Below, in pieces: positions 44,758 to 56,191 of a stretch of DNA of 64,000 bases. Both the position numbers and the translations under genes were made by a program. The notes under the pieces are model-generated. The model worked only from the letters and a program-made list of their open reading frames with translations, did no database searches and had not been told where the DNA came from. Positions within the stretch are counted from its first letter, which is position 1; each line of letters starts with the position of its first letter. Origin of the DNA: Aedes albopictus (taxonomy: Eukaryota; Arthropoda; Insecta; Diptera; Culicidae); contig NC_085137.1 of the NCBI RefSeq assembly GCF_035046485.1, positions 458,113,004-458,177,003 of the forward strand, given 5' to 3'.

Positions 44758-45667
44758 GAGTAATGTGGGGCAAAAGTTCGACCTTAGTTGAAAATTCAAC
44801 CTATTTCAAAAAATTGAAGCAGATAAAAATAAATAAATATCGTGTGGTGATTCTACCATCCATGAGCTAAAATTTTGCAGAACAAAGTTACGCCAAATGT
44901 CTTTTCAATTTTGAGTTACAACACTTTTTGTATGTGTGTGTTTTATTCGAACTCTTGCCCCACCACTGGGGCAAAAGTTCGAATCTAGTGTTTGTGGAAT
45001 TTCGCCAACCGTAGCACACTATTTTGACACTTTGGTAATAGGCATACCTGAAACCACTTAATATTTGATGTAAGAACTGGAATACACTTTAAAATTCGAT
45101 TTGGATTTTATCCAAATCAGGGTTAAATTTACTACACCAAAAATTAGTAGTTTTCCGCCAAATTCATATAAAACAACTTTTTTTTTCAACTTTAATCGAA
45201 TTTTCTCACTAATTCCATCACTCTTAGAGATGATAAGTACATTTTGCAGAATTTTAGGTTTATACCTAAAGTTGCCACATGACTCGAACTTTTGCCCCAC
45301 AATTCGAACTTTTGCCCCACTATGTGTAAAATATGATTTCCAAATCTTTTTTGCAAAAAGTTATACATGCTAGAGCATCTTAAAAATATGCCTAGTTACG
45401 CCCCAAAATAAAATATCGAATTCGATTTCATTAAAACTTCATTCCATGCGTTGGAAGGGCCATCGCATGTTACAGTTTTTTGATCAAAAACCAACATTTT
45501 GTCATAACTTCTCGAAATATTGATCAATTTTCATAATTTTTGGAGTGAAAGACTCTTTTTCAAAAAGGGTTCGAATAACCTTGACACCAGAAAGAAATAA
45601 TTTGAATTGAGCTCAAAAACTTCAAAAGAAACTCTTGCCCCACTCGAACTTTTGCCCCACTTTACTC
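44758..45667. mobile_element. TA-target MITE with GGGGCAAAAGTTCGA motif repeats
   Basis: TIRs of 24 bp with one mismatch: left GAGTAATGTGGGGCAAAAGT, right reverse-complemented GAGTAAAGTGGGGCAAAAGT, each followed by TCGA. TA flanks both sides (44756-44757, 45668-45669). The subterminal motif GGGGCAAAAGTTCGAA recurs inside in both orientations (about 44949-44990 and 45271-45320). 910 bp, no transposase; Tc1/mariner-type by target site. Confidence 0.85.
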
Positions 45668-46140
45668 TACTGGAGGAACATCTGGAACAAATCACGAAAG
45701 AATATCTAGGAGAATTCCGAGAGGTAAATCTCCTAGATGAACTCCCATTAGAACACCCAATGTCTCGGGAAATCTTGGGAGTTCCCAGTCAGTGGAACTC
45801 AGAGAAATTTTCAGTGGAACTTCCTTGATCCTCGTTGGCATACTTAGAGAAATTCGTGGTGGACCTCTTAAAGGAATTTCCGTTGGATCTTGAAGAGAAA
45901 AATTTCCGGCGGAACTCTTGGAAGAATTTTCGGAGGAATTCCACCAGAGGAACTTCTGAAGAAATTACTGACGAAACTGCTGGAAGATTTCCTAGTAAAA
46001 ATCATAGATATGGAATCCCTAAAAAATCATGGCGGTTCCCGGTGTATTTTATGGAGTCAGTCATTCCCGGTGAAACTTCTGCAGTAAATTTTGCAAATTC
46101 CCAGTTAAATTTTAAGAAGAATTTCCGACGAAACTCATAG
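45668..46140. repeat. Degenerate GGAATT/CTTCTGG repeat block
   Basis: Runs such as GGAGGAATTCCACCAGAGGA and GAACTTCTGAAGAAATT. Open frames up to 101 residues are not supported as genes. Confidence 0.5.
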
Positions 46141-47406
46141 AGTTTCCAGTACATTTCTTTTAGATATCCTGATGTCTACGTCTGTTCCTTACTACGAATG
46201 AACAGCAACGCGATAACAATGCCAAGCAAATAGTGCATCACATCACACCGGTAATCGGGTTGCGTGGTCGTTCAGGGCAACCCGTTTGCAACATTTTTCC
46301 CGACTCGCGAAAACAAAAAGGAGTGAATATGAATGTAATGAAGCTAATATATGAACCCCTGTACTGTTGGAACTTCTGGATAATTTCCCGGTAGATGTCC
46401 TTTACGGGAGAATTTTCCGGTGGAGTTTTCGGTGCAAATCTCAGAGGAGCTTCTAGAGAAATACTCGGCCGAACGGATTGAAAAGTTCCCGCCGTGATGT
46501 ATGCATATAATTTTATTTTTTCTTTTTTTTTTTTGGTGTTTGCTGCTGCAGATGAAAACCAATGGAAAACCAATGAAAACCTTATCTGTCATTGTCATTT
46601 TTGCCAGTTTGATAATCAAACCGGTAGAGAAATGCTGCTACTAGTACTGCTTAAGTAACATTTTATAGTCAAATAGACTAGAAGATGTCCTTAGAACCAT
46701 CATAAAACCAAAGTGATAAGTATAAGGTTTTATAACGATTCTCAAAACCTCTACAAGACTAATTGGTCATCAGAATATTACTTGGGTGTCATATTTAAGT
46801 AAATCCCGGAGATCTCCGATGATTTTTGAAAAAAAAAACACTGTATGTCTCTTCTATACGAAGCTTGAGACAACGCCCTCTGTTACAGTTCGCCAAATTT
46901 TGTTTAGTTTATACTCACTCGCTGCCCAAGCGATACCCAAAAGAAACCCCAGTCAAATAAGTGACTCACTGCTGCTTGTTTCAATCACAGTATTTGCGTT
47001 TTTTTTTTCTTCGAATGAGCCGTTTTGTTTGGAAGTGGTGGTACCACCAACAGCACATGATTTATGACATTGAGCTGTTCCACGCAGGTTTTGATGGAGT
47101 GGATGAGTAGTTCGGCCGTGCAACGTAACAGTTGAACTTGACAACGATCACTATCGTCGGATGGCGATCGGTAAAATTTTGGACGTCTGTATGTGATCAC
47201 ATGTTATGCAAACAATACATGGAGGCGGTCGGTAGACGCTAGGATGTGGCCCATTGTTGGCGAATTTTGGGTGCTCATTGTTTGCACACAATTTGCGTAA
47301 TATATGTATAATGAAAGTTCGGAAGAAAGCTATTATGTTGGCTGTGAGGCATGATGAAATAGTTGGAATGGAATTGAACTTGGAGGTTTCAAGGGGCTAG
47401 TATGGA
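46141..47406. other. No gene recognised; possible short CAAGTAA element at 46649-46785
   Basis: AAGTAACATTTTATAG (46651) and AGAATATTACTTGGG (46773-46787) form a weak inverted pair resembling the CCCAAGTAACA family. The rest is low-copy. Confidence 0.35.
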
Positions 47407-48609
47407 CACGGAAAAAAATCCATTCCCAAGACCATGAATATGACTCATAGTTTCCCGATATTTTTATGATTTTATGTTATAAATATACACCATGATTAAA
47501 TTTTATGATCTTATGATTGATTTCACCATAACGCTATGCACCCGTTATTGTTTTGGCTTTCGACGACCAAAAATGGAAAATATAATCATGAAGCTATGAT
47601 TAAATAAGCTAGGATCATGAGTAGCATTCATGAAGCCAAGAATAATTTTCATAAACCTGGATGCACATCCTGATGCTTTACCACCAGATTCATAAAATTA
47701 TGGTTTGGTGAGGTAGAACCATGCATAGAATTCATGGAATCAAAAAATACTTTTATGATTCCGTCGTCGTCGGACATCAATGTTTCTCAGTCAAATTCAT
47801 AAAATCATGGTTGAGGGAGATGGAATATGCATGGTTCCATCTCCCTCAACCATGATTTTATGAATTTGACTGAGAAACATTGATGTCCGACGACGAATTC
47901 ATGGAATTAAGAATTACTTTTATGATTCCGTTGTCGTCGGTCCCAAATGCTTTTAATTAGATTAATAAAACGATGCAAGCTAAAATCATAAGAAAATAAA
48001 ACACGTGATATCAGAGCCCATTTCTATGATTTTGCCCTCCAAACCACATCAATTGTTCACTAGTTCACATCACTTGCTGAGTCTCCGAAGTCGTCGAACG
48101 ATGGATACACCCGAAAAATAGAGAGAATTACCGAAAATTAACGCGCGATTCTCACTTTGCTTCACCCTCCGTACATAAACTCGGAACTACGACGGATGGC
48201 ACAACGAAAACGCGAACTGGGCACTGTTTACTTTTTGCGCGTTTACTTGTTAGTCAATCAACTCCCAACAAACTGCCGAATCTTACGGGCACACTGTTTC
48301 GATGTTCCATTTCCTCATATATGCACATTTATTACTCTAACCAAATAAAAACTTTGAAAAAATAGCAGGTTCAACTTTTTCCACATGTCTGTGCTGGACG
48401 ACCGCGCGATTTATATAACTGCATATGGCAGACAAGTGTAACGCTAGGAAGCGACCATGAATATAATTTATGAAAATGCTTGTTTCTATTCATATTTCTG
48501 GTCAACTCATTCATGATATTATGAATTTTAACTATGATATTATGAGTTGGCAGACATCATAAGAACATGATTTTTTATTCATGATTAGGGGAATGGATTT
48601 TTTTCCGTG
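47407..48609. mobile_element. 1.2-kb DNA element with perfect 21-bp TIRs
   Basis: Left CACGGAAAAAAATCCATTCC plus C and right end its exact reverse complement (48589-48609). The similarity extends inward through CATGAAT. The interior is rich in CATGATT / AATCATG motifs, includes the hairpin at 47765-47895, and its centre (48050-48430) is GC-richer and low-copy. No transposase. Target duplication not clear (at most GA/GA). Confidence 0.75.
47765..47895. repeat. 131-bp hairpin inside the 1.2-kb element
   Basis: Arms of about 60 bp are essentially perfect, from CGTCGTCGGACATCAATGTT to TCCATCTCCC and back, with a loop of about 11 bases around ATATGCATGG. Confidence 0.85.
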
Positions 48610-48712
48610 GAGTTGCATAATCCTTGAATAGCGATTGTTTGAAAAATGTGCACTTAAATTTACTTGAAATAAAAAGTTTTTAAAATTAGAATCAAAGTTT
48701 AGAGAATAATCG

Positions 48713-48988
48713 GTGTCAAGTAAGATCAGATCATGTGTTATTGATGATTCTTGCATAAAATCAGCTTGGAACGAGCTCACCACTTTCTATCAATGTATGC
48801 CTGAAGCTAAACAGGCCTTTGTCAACGGAATAATCAAAAGTGAGAATTTAACGTCATCTGGCAAATTCTTGGCCAAACACAGTGTGACAGCATTGGACTA
48901 TCATGACGATCTTCTGAAAACCATGAAAATTTGGCTGCATATTGGCTTTATGATAGCTTTAGCTAAATGTGGTACAACAGATCTTTAG
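48713..48988 (+). other. Unassigned 91-residue open frame
   Basis: An ATG-started frame ending TTDL-stop directly after the 1.2-kb element. Its composition looks less repetitive than neighbouring frames (FYQCMPEAKQAFVNG, YHDDLLKTMKIWLHIG), so a decayed exon or transposase piece is possible. No domain recognised and no splice partner. Confidence 0.2.
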
Positions 48989-51900
48989 TAAAACGAAAAG
49001 TGGTTATAAAATAGCCCAGATATTCTTCAATCATCTAAGAGCAAGAAGTCTCCACAAAAAAAAAACGAAAGCTTCCTCTGGTAGCTCCGGTAGCCAAAAT
49101 TCAACCAGTCACGATTGAATTTCTTGCTGCAGATTAAAGGGGGCCTGATACAAAATATGTAGGTCACGGCTAATGCCAAAGTGACGATGATGACGACGAC
49201 TTCGACATTCGGCGACGGAACGGACGCCTCCAAGCGCAATACGCACGTTACGCACACTCACGCGCATACATTATAGTAGGCTTTGGTCTGGTCTGGTCGG
49301 GTGCGCGCACACGTAACACCGTCTGCGATTGTTACGACGAGCAATTCCACCAAATATATGTATGAATAATGGCGAAAAATGTGCCGAAAATAAAAAAAAA
49401 AAAATAAAGTGAAATAGGTTTCGCGCACTCTCCGGTTTGGGTCGCGTCGTGTTAGATGCACTAGGGTGGATGTAATAACTTGTGGTCTAGCGAATTTGTT
49501 AATTTGTAACGAATTTTTTATCCAAAACGTGATTTCTGGCTTTAGGAAGGGTTTTAAGTAGATTTGAAACGCAATATTGGATATTAACATAAACTAAAGA
49601 ATAAGAAATTCAAACTATGTTAAAATAAACGACGTTTCGCCATTGTGATGGTGCCTTTTATAGGGAAGGCTAGAATCATAATTTTGTACTAATTTAACTT
49701 AACTGATCCGAAACAGCAAACCCTTCATAATCAAAAATGAAACTCAGATAATGTGTTAAAACTACAGTAGTAACAGCAGCATTCTAAATAATTTAATTCA
49801 AATAATTTTTGATTACTCTGAAAACGACACAATTCAAGCATCGAAACGTCGCGCCACTGTCGTGTTTTGGTTTTGTCACAAAGGCAGTGTTGCCAAAATG
49901 TGAAAAGCCGAATATGTTAAAGTTTCGTCACAAGTTCCAAATGAGCTTATTACAAGACAACAATAATTTCTAAAATCCTCAAGTGGAAGTTTTCAAATGT
50001 TTTCAAAACCTTCTAGGTCACTGTTAAAACTGTCAAATCCTGCTACAAATAAAATTATGTCCTACTGCAATGAAGGAACAACCCCAGCGCTCGCACTCGC
50101 AGCCGAAGATAACACAACTGTTTATAGCTAGGTCGAGAGGGGCCCGTCTGTCTCAAGAGAGTCCGCGCATCTTGGCGCGCTTGTATATAAACATACTTTC
50201 AACTTGGCTTTGCTGTCAAATTGTGAGAGCCGTACGAAAAAAAAAAACTCTGAAAACTAATTGAAAGATTGGAGAAAAGTATATTCAAGAGCTACCTAAC
50301 ATATGCGTGTATGTAAATTTTCGGTTATCTGGCACAACACAAATAAACAACGCTCACTCAATTTGGGCGTCTGTATGTATGTACATGTATGTATACGATC
50401 ACCTGTCAGCTGGTTTGATGGAGTGCGTACACGCACAAATTTGCCAAATGCGGCCCGAGAGCAGCCGTAACTTTTCAAAGGTAATTTATCGGCACGATTT
50501 GTCTGCTTTTCGGATGCCTATGCCTAGTTTCGTTCGCGTCGTTCGTTATGAGAACATTATTGGGCTTGATGAAATTAGGTTACAACCTTATTCGCGTGTT
50601 GTTGTGGGCCTATTCGCAGAGTTGGATGAGACGACTTAGCAGGCCTTTTGGAGCGTTGCCAGTTTTATTTATCTGACTTCAAGGCTCTATTCTTACAAAA
50701 CTATGATTTTCCAGCTTAAGCCTTTTTCGGACAAATGTTCTGGTATCCCTGACTTTGTCGCGATTCGCGATTTCGTCGCCTACTTCGGACAATGCTAAAC
50801 AACAGGTAACGGACGATCGAAAAGCGGGAATCAAATCGATCGGAACGTGACACGATTCGCTGATAGTGTGTTTACATTGGGGGGTCTGACCTTGATGCCG
50901 CATGATTGTTACCTAATTCGAAAAAGAAAACAAAAGTTACTTATAAACGGAGAGGCAGCACCACCACGCTATCACACATACGATCTGATCTGACACATCG
51001 ATCGCATCGCGATCGCTGTCAAAACTTCTTCGACTTCGACGATCGCGCGATGAAGTAATCTACTGCCTGCTGTAACGACAATGGCGCCCAACGCTGGTTG
51101 CTGGCCGGCGTAGCGTGGGTAAAGCGAATCCGTCTGAGCAGCAGTCCGGCCACTCGAATTCACACTCATTATTGTTATTGCGATCATCATTACTGCTTGT
51201 CGGGTACCGCCCGGGCCCGTGGTACAACTCGCTCGCATCGCATGTGTAAACTTCAAATGTCACTGCGATTTTTCTGATCGGACGGTGCGCCAAGTATGCG
51301 TGGCAGGCAGCGGTGATCAACGGCGAGGGGGATCGAGGCAGTGTTGAAAATCAAGCGCCAATGTCAAAATCATTGAAACCTTGTTCGTTCGGCGCGTAGC
51401 GTACAGTCAGCGTTCACAACTACCACTGCGCGAACTGTGGAGTTGGTTGGTTGTTGGTGATCGCAAAATTTTGGATCGCGATCGCGCGACGATCATTAAC
51501 GGCTGCGGAGTGTGTCGTCACGACCAACAGAGCAACCCCAGCCACGGTGGTGGTGGTGGATCCAGGGCAGGGGTGAGCGCGGGGGGTTGGCCAGACAGCT
51601 ATGATGCAAACATGGCTGGCTGGCTCGGGCTTGCTTGGCAACACAATTGCAGCAGATGCCGAAATTGAAGTGTACGCGGGCAGGCCGGCAGGTAGAGGCA
51701 GGGCGGTGGGCTCTCTAAGCCCGCTGGGTAAAATTTTGGCGATGGTCAACCGCTCGTTTCTGATTTGTCGTACCTACCTACCTAGATTTTGTCTAGTTTG
51801 GGAAAAGTTGCGACACTTTGCATAATCTGGTGTCACGTTTTGCGGTGTCTATCACGCGGAAAGCCTGTTGTTGCACAATTGTTTGGCAGGTTGTTGTTTT

Positions 51901-52195
51901 CCAGTACATTTGTAAAAATTTAATACGGTTTGTTTGAAGGGATCACGCACTTATATCAGACTACAAAGAAAAAAGTTGTCTTCGGCAATCGTTATCAGGG
52001 CTCTCCACTGAAAAACTAGTAGCCTCTAGGTTTACTCACTAGGTGACACTAAGGAGTCTTGGAAATTTCTTTCTGTATCTCCAGAAAAGAGAGTTGAGGA
52101 ATTTCGTCTTCGGCAAAATTGAACAGGGCATCAGGAAAGGTATTTTTTTTCCTCCCTTTTTGGCACAGACCTACTGGTCCATATCGAAGGAAAGG
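48989..52195. other. Low-copy DNA with GC-rich islands, no gene recognised
   Basis: Islands at about 49170-49460 and 50700-51800 (GATCGCGATCGCGCG, GCATCGCGATCGC). TGTATATAAAC near 50183 resembles a TATA box but lacks an initiator at the right distance. GCAGTGTTGCCAAAA at 49884 resembles a hAT-like end without a partner. Confidence 0.35.
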
Positions 52196-52393
52196 TATGG
52201 TATGTGGTCTGAATCCTGTGTCAAAAACATTTCCAAGGCTCACTAGCGCCTCCTAGCTCATGAGCCTAGAATCAATTATATCTTCATCAGATGATGATAA
52301 GACAATCGATTCTAGGCTAATGCGTTAGGAGGCGCTAGTGAACCTTAGAAATGTTTGAATCTTTGTGTCATAGGATTCAGACGACATAGAAGA
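52196..52393. mobile_element. Foldback element, ~95-bp arms
   Basis: GTCTGAATCCTGTGTCAAAA, CTCACTAGCGCCTCCTA and AGCCTAGAATC at left pair with GATTCTAGGCT, TAGGAGGCGCTAGTGA and AGGATTCAGAC at right. Target duplication not readable. Confidence 0.75.
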
Positions 52394-52439
52394 ATTTCGT
52401 TATCTAAGCTAAGTTGATCAAGACTTAATAGCTATCCGA

Positions 52440-53620
52440 TGTCGAACTTGATGATGCTAGGTAGGTTGTCCAGGATCTTTTCAAAGAGTTTCTCCGCGAA
52501 TTCCTGGTTGCGTTCTTTCGGATGTTACAAACCTTCTAATGGGTTAATCCATAAAGTGCATCACGCTTGACTGCTCGAGGGTTAAGAATACTTTAAGGAA
52601 ACACCTCAAGAAATACCTCTTAGCAGTTGTTCAGTATAACCTATAAGGAGTTTCTACGAAAACTTCCCCAAGAGTCTCCCCAGGAGCTCTCGAGAAATTC
52701 CTCCAAGAGTTTCTCCAATAGCTACTCGTAGTGTTACTTCAGGAGGTTATCCAGTAGCTGTTCAAAGAGTTTCACCGGGAATTTCTGGTTGCGTTCTTTC
52801 GGGTGTTACAAATCTTCTAAGAAGTGATCTATAAAGTACGTCACATTTGACTGCTCGAGGGTGAAGGATTCTTCAAGGAAGTACCTCAAGAAATTCCTCG
52901 AAGCAGTTGCTACAGAAACTTCTCCAATAGTTTTTTTTTTCAGAAAATTCTTCTGAAGTTCTTCTCGGAGCTCTTTCAGCGATTCCTGTAGGAGTTTCTC
53001 CAAGAACTTTTCGAAGTGTTACTTCAGGAGGAATTCGAGAAGAGTTCCTCCGGGAATTTCTGGTAGCGATCTTTCGGATGTTACAAATCCTCTAAGGCAA
53101 GCCTTATGATACTCTACAAATCTTTGCGGGAAATATAAAAATATCACTTGAGTTAATCAGGGATTCCCACCAGAAATTTCTTCAGATTTTTTTGAAGATT
53201 TTCTCAGGATTTTTATCTCTTTCTCCACAAATTTTTGAAAGAGTTTCTGCTGAATTTCTACCATGCCATTACTTAGAAATTCTTCCTGGTGTTGAACTAT
53301 GGATTGCTGTACATTTTTTTATTAATTCTTTAACAAAATACTTCCAAGAGATTTAGCAGGAATTTCCCTTAGAATTTTTTACGAGAACTTTTCTAGAATT
53401 CCAGATGAAACCCTTGGAGTATTTTGTAAAAGAACTCCCGAAAACATGTGTACAGCAATTAATTGTTAAACCTCAGAAGGAAGTTCTAAGGAAATGCATG
53501 GTAGAATTCCTGCAATTCTCTGTCAGAATTCATGGAGAAAGAAAATAAAATCCGAAGAAAATCTTAGACAAATTTCTAAAGAAATCTCTGGTGAGAATCG
53601 CTGATTAATTCAAGCAAGGA
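52440..53620. repeat. Degenerate TTTCTCCAAGAG / GAATTTC repeat block
   Basis: Near-duplicate ~315-360-bp segments occur within it: TTTCTGGTTGCGTTCTTTCG / GGTGTTACAAA followed by GTGATGATGCACTC-like text near 52500 and again near 52780, and a third TTTCTGGTAGCG-ATCTTTCGGATG near 53060. So a longer period is superimposed on the short one. Confidence 0.6.
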
Positions 53621-54329
53621 TCGGTATATTCGCCTCACTCCATTCATATTCACTCCTCTTTGCTGAAACGAATCGAGAAAGATGCAGCAAACGGATCGTC
53701 GTGATCAAACACGCAACCCCATCACTAGTGGGAAGCGATGAGCCAGCTGCATGACATGAATATTCGTTGCCATTCGTCTCAGTTTGGATCGCAAGCGAAT
53801 GAATAAATGGCGAATGGTGAAGAATGCCGGTGAGCGATCGAAGCGGCTATTATCATAAGTAGAAGAGAATTTCTGCATGTAATGCATACATTTTTACTGT
53901 ATTGTTGTTGAAATGCTAGATTAGCAAAGAAAATAATTCGAAAACATCAAAAAATCGTATGCACAATATCAATCGCATCACTCACGAATCGCATTCGCTT
54001 GCGATGCGAATGTGGACGAATGAGTAATTTCGAAGTGTGGCTTCCCACCGTTCGCCGGAGTTTGCTGTCGTCGCTGACAAGCATACACACGAACTAAAGC
54101 GACAAGCGTTCGCTGCTGACTGTCTTCGAATGTGGAAGAATATGAAAAGTGGAAATCAGGAACCCTGAATTCAAGTGAAATTTTTAAATTCACTCTTATC
54201 AATCTGATCTCCACATGTCTATATAACGTTTTCTCCTTCGAACTATTGTTCTTAAACCAGGATGTTGTTGCGTTATTAAGCAGCATCCATTTATTACGTA
54301 ACGTTACGCTAATTTTTCTTTTACAGAGA
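53621..54329. other. Low-copy DNA, no gene recognised
   Basis: Contains AGTGGGAAGCGATGAG (53727) and CTTCCCACCG (54040) as a weak inverted pair resembling element ends; no target duplication, so not called. Confidence 0.35.
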
Positions 54330-55510
54330 GAGCAACGGAAGGTTTCAGGGGCGTTTCAGGGAGTCTCAAGGGGTTTCAGAGGGATACCAGGAGATCTCAG
54401 GAGCGTTTCATCCCAGGAGATCTCCGAAGGTCTTAGGAACTTCTTAGGGGCTTCAAAGAGTCTCAGAAGCGTTCTAGCGATTCTCGGGGGGTGTTTCAGA
54501 GAATGCCAGAGGTTTTAAGGGAAATACGTAGACGTAGAGGTTTCAGGTACGATTGAAGGGATCTCAGAAAGATTCCATGGGATTCCAGGGAATCTGGGAT
54601 GGTCCAGAGGCTACTCAAAGGATCTCAGGAGCGTTATAGAGGGTATTAGGAGCGTTATGGGGGTCCCAGGAGCGTTCTAAGGGTCCCATGAGGTTTCAGA
54701 GGGTAACTGAAGGTCTCAGAAGCGTGTCAGGGGATCTCAGCAGGTATCTTGAGATTTCATGGGCGTTTCAAGGAGTCCCATGGGGTGTCAGGGGCGTTCC
54801 AGGTGCTTTAGGGGAGTTCCAGGATCAGGTGATCTCAGATTCGTTTCTGGGGGTCTCAGGTGTGATCAAGTAAGTCCCAGAGGCCTTCCAAGATGTCTCA
54901 GAAGCGCTTCAGGTGGTCTGAAGTGCGTTCATTGAGGTCTCTGGAGCGTTTTAGGGGATTTCAGGGGCATTTCAGGGGGTTCCAGGAGGATACGGGGGTA
55001 TCTGGAAGTCTCAGGCTGGTCGTTTCAGGAGTCTTAAGGGGTACCTGGAAGCAGAGATGTGGCTATTTTATTTTAGCATGAGATACAGATTTTTACCTAA
55101 ATTTTGTATGGGATACAGATTTTTTTGATAAAGACTTTTAAAAAAATAGTCTGGCATCCCTGCCTGGAAGTGTCAATGGCGTTCCATGGGTTGCCAGGGG
55201 GTCTCAGGAGTGTTGAACGAAGCTTTAAAGAGTTCCTGGGGATCTCAGTTGGTATCAGAGGGTTAGCTGGAGGTTCCAGGACCGATGAAATCCCTCTAAT
55301 CCCTTTCAAATACCCCTGAGCGCCCTTCAATGGCTTCTGAGACCCCTTTGAAACCTACTGAAACTTCTTGAAATGCCTTTGAAACCCATCGGAACAACTT
55401 CAAAAGAATCCAGAGGCCCCTCCAGAAAACCCTTGGAACGTCCCTGATATGCCTTGAAGCGTCTCTGAAACCTTCCTAATCCTAATCTGAAACGCCCTTG
55501 AAACCCCAAT
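54330..55510. repeat. Degenerate GTCTCAGGAGCGTTTCAGG repeat with an orientation switch
   Basis: Plus-oriented units (GGTCTCAGGAGCGTTTCAGG) run to about 55270; from about 55320 the motif is reverse-complemented (GAAACCTACTGAAACTTCTT, CTGAAACGCCCTTGAAACCC). The MITE 55052-55162 lies in the plus part. Open frames here are artefacts. Confidence 0.65.
55052..55162. mobile_element. 111-bp hAT-like MITE with perfect 8-bp TSD
   Basis: Left end CAGAGATG, right end CATCCCTG (one mismatch), with the exact 8-bp direct repeat CCTGGAAG at 55044-55051 and 55163-55170. Internal GAGATACAGATTTTT occurs twice, changed to GGGATACAG in the second. Confidence 0.85.
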
Positions 55511-55607
55511 AATCAATTTGAAACATTTTTCCGAAAATTGGCCTTTTTTACAGAATTACGTAAAAAACTCGTTATCGAACGCTCAACAGTTGAGCTGTGA
55601 ATAGTTT

Positions 55608-55959
55608 CTACACTGAACGGCGGCTTGCGGTGAAAATTGCTATTCTGAGGGTCAATTTAAATACACAACGCCACTAAATTTGTGCAGACTGAGTTTCGTT
55701 TCAATTCAACAGAATTATGTTTTCAATTTTACCATGGACTCGATTTTCAATTAAAAAAAGTTTCTGTTAGCAACCGGATTCGAACCAAGACCTTGACATC
55801 ACCAGGCCCGCATGCTACCACTCGGCTATCGAACCGGTTGATGAGAGAAGAAACAAAACGCACACAAGAAGCGTTAGTGGGTCGATGATCATGTTTTGCC
55901 ATGGTAAGTTTAAAAACATTTTTATGCTTGTTATTACTGCAAGCCGCCTTTCAGTGTAG
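55608..55959. mobile_element. hAT-like MITE enclosing a tRNA-like core
   Basis: TIRs CTACACTGAACGGCGGCTTG and (reverse-complemented right end) CTACACTGAAAGGCGGCTTG, one mismatch in 20. The flanks AATAGTTT (55600-55607) and ACTAGTTT (55960-55967) match at 7 of 8. A tRNA-like sequence sits in the middle (55770-55840). Confidence 0.7.
55770..55840 (-). repeat. tRNA-like sequence inside a MITE
   Basis: Minus strand: GATAGCCGAGTGGTAGCATG (A-box region) and TTGGTTCGAATCCGGTTGC (B box). The ends CAACCGG and CCGGTTGC are complementary in part. The anticodon arm does not fold well, so a functional tRNA is unlikely. Confidence 0.6.
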
Positions 55960-55971
55960 ACTAGTTTCATA

Positions 55972-56191
55972 CAGGGTTGCAAATTTTCGAAAAATCTGGA
56001 TGATTTTTAAAGTTTTGTCTGGAAAAGTCTGGATCGCGTGGTAAACCTTACAAAATATGAATAAAACCGTACAAGTTGCTTACAAAATCTTATAAATTCC
56101 GTTAAAAGGTGTATGGATCATCCAGACTTTTGTAAAATGGATTCTCAAAAATCGGGAAAGTACAGATAAATCTGCAAGGTTGGCAACGCTG
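55972..56191. mobile_element. Possible hAT-like MITE (CAGGGTTGC ends)
   Basis: Left CAGGGTTGC, right reverse-complemented CAGCGTTGC. Interior has AATCTGGATGATTTTTAAAG and GGATCATCCAGACTTTTG as subterminal partners. Flanks GTTTCATA / ATTTTATT agree at only 5 of 8. Confidence 0.45.

Noticed and set aside
48713..48988. Real exon
   Set aside because: Composition is plausible but there is no recognised domain and no convincing splice sites, so it is kept only as a low-confidence open frame.
50183..50215. TATA-box promoter
   Set aside because: No initiator at the expected distance and no downstream gene.
53727..54050. hAT-like element with AGTGGGAAGC ends
   Set aside because: Inverted pair is short and the flanks show no 8-bp repeat.
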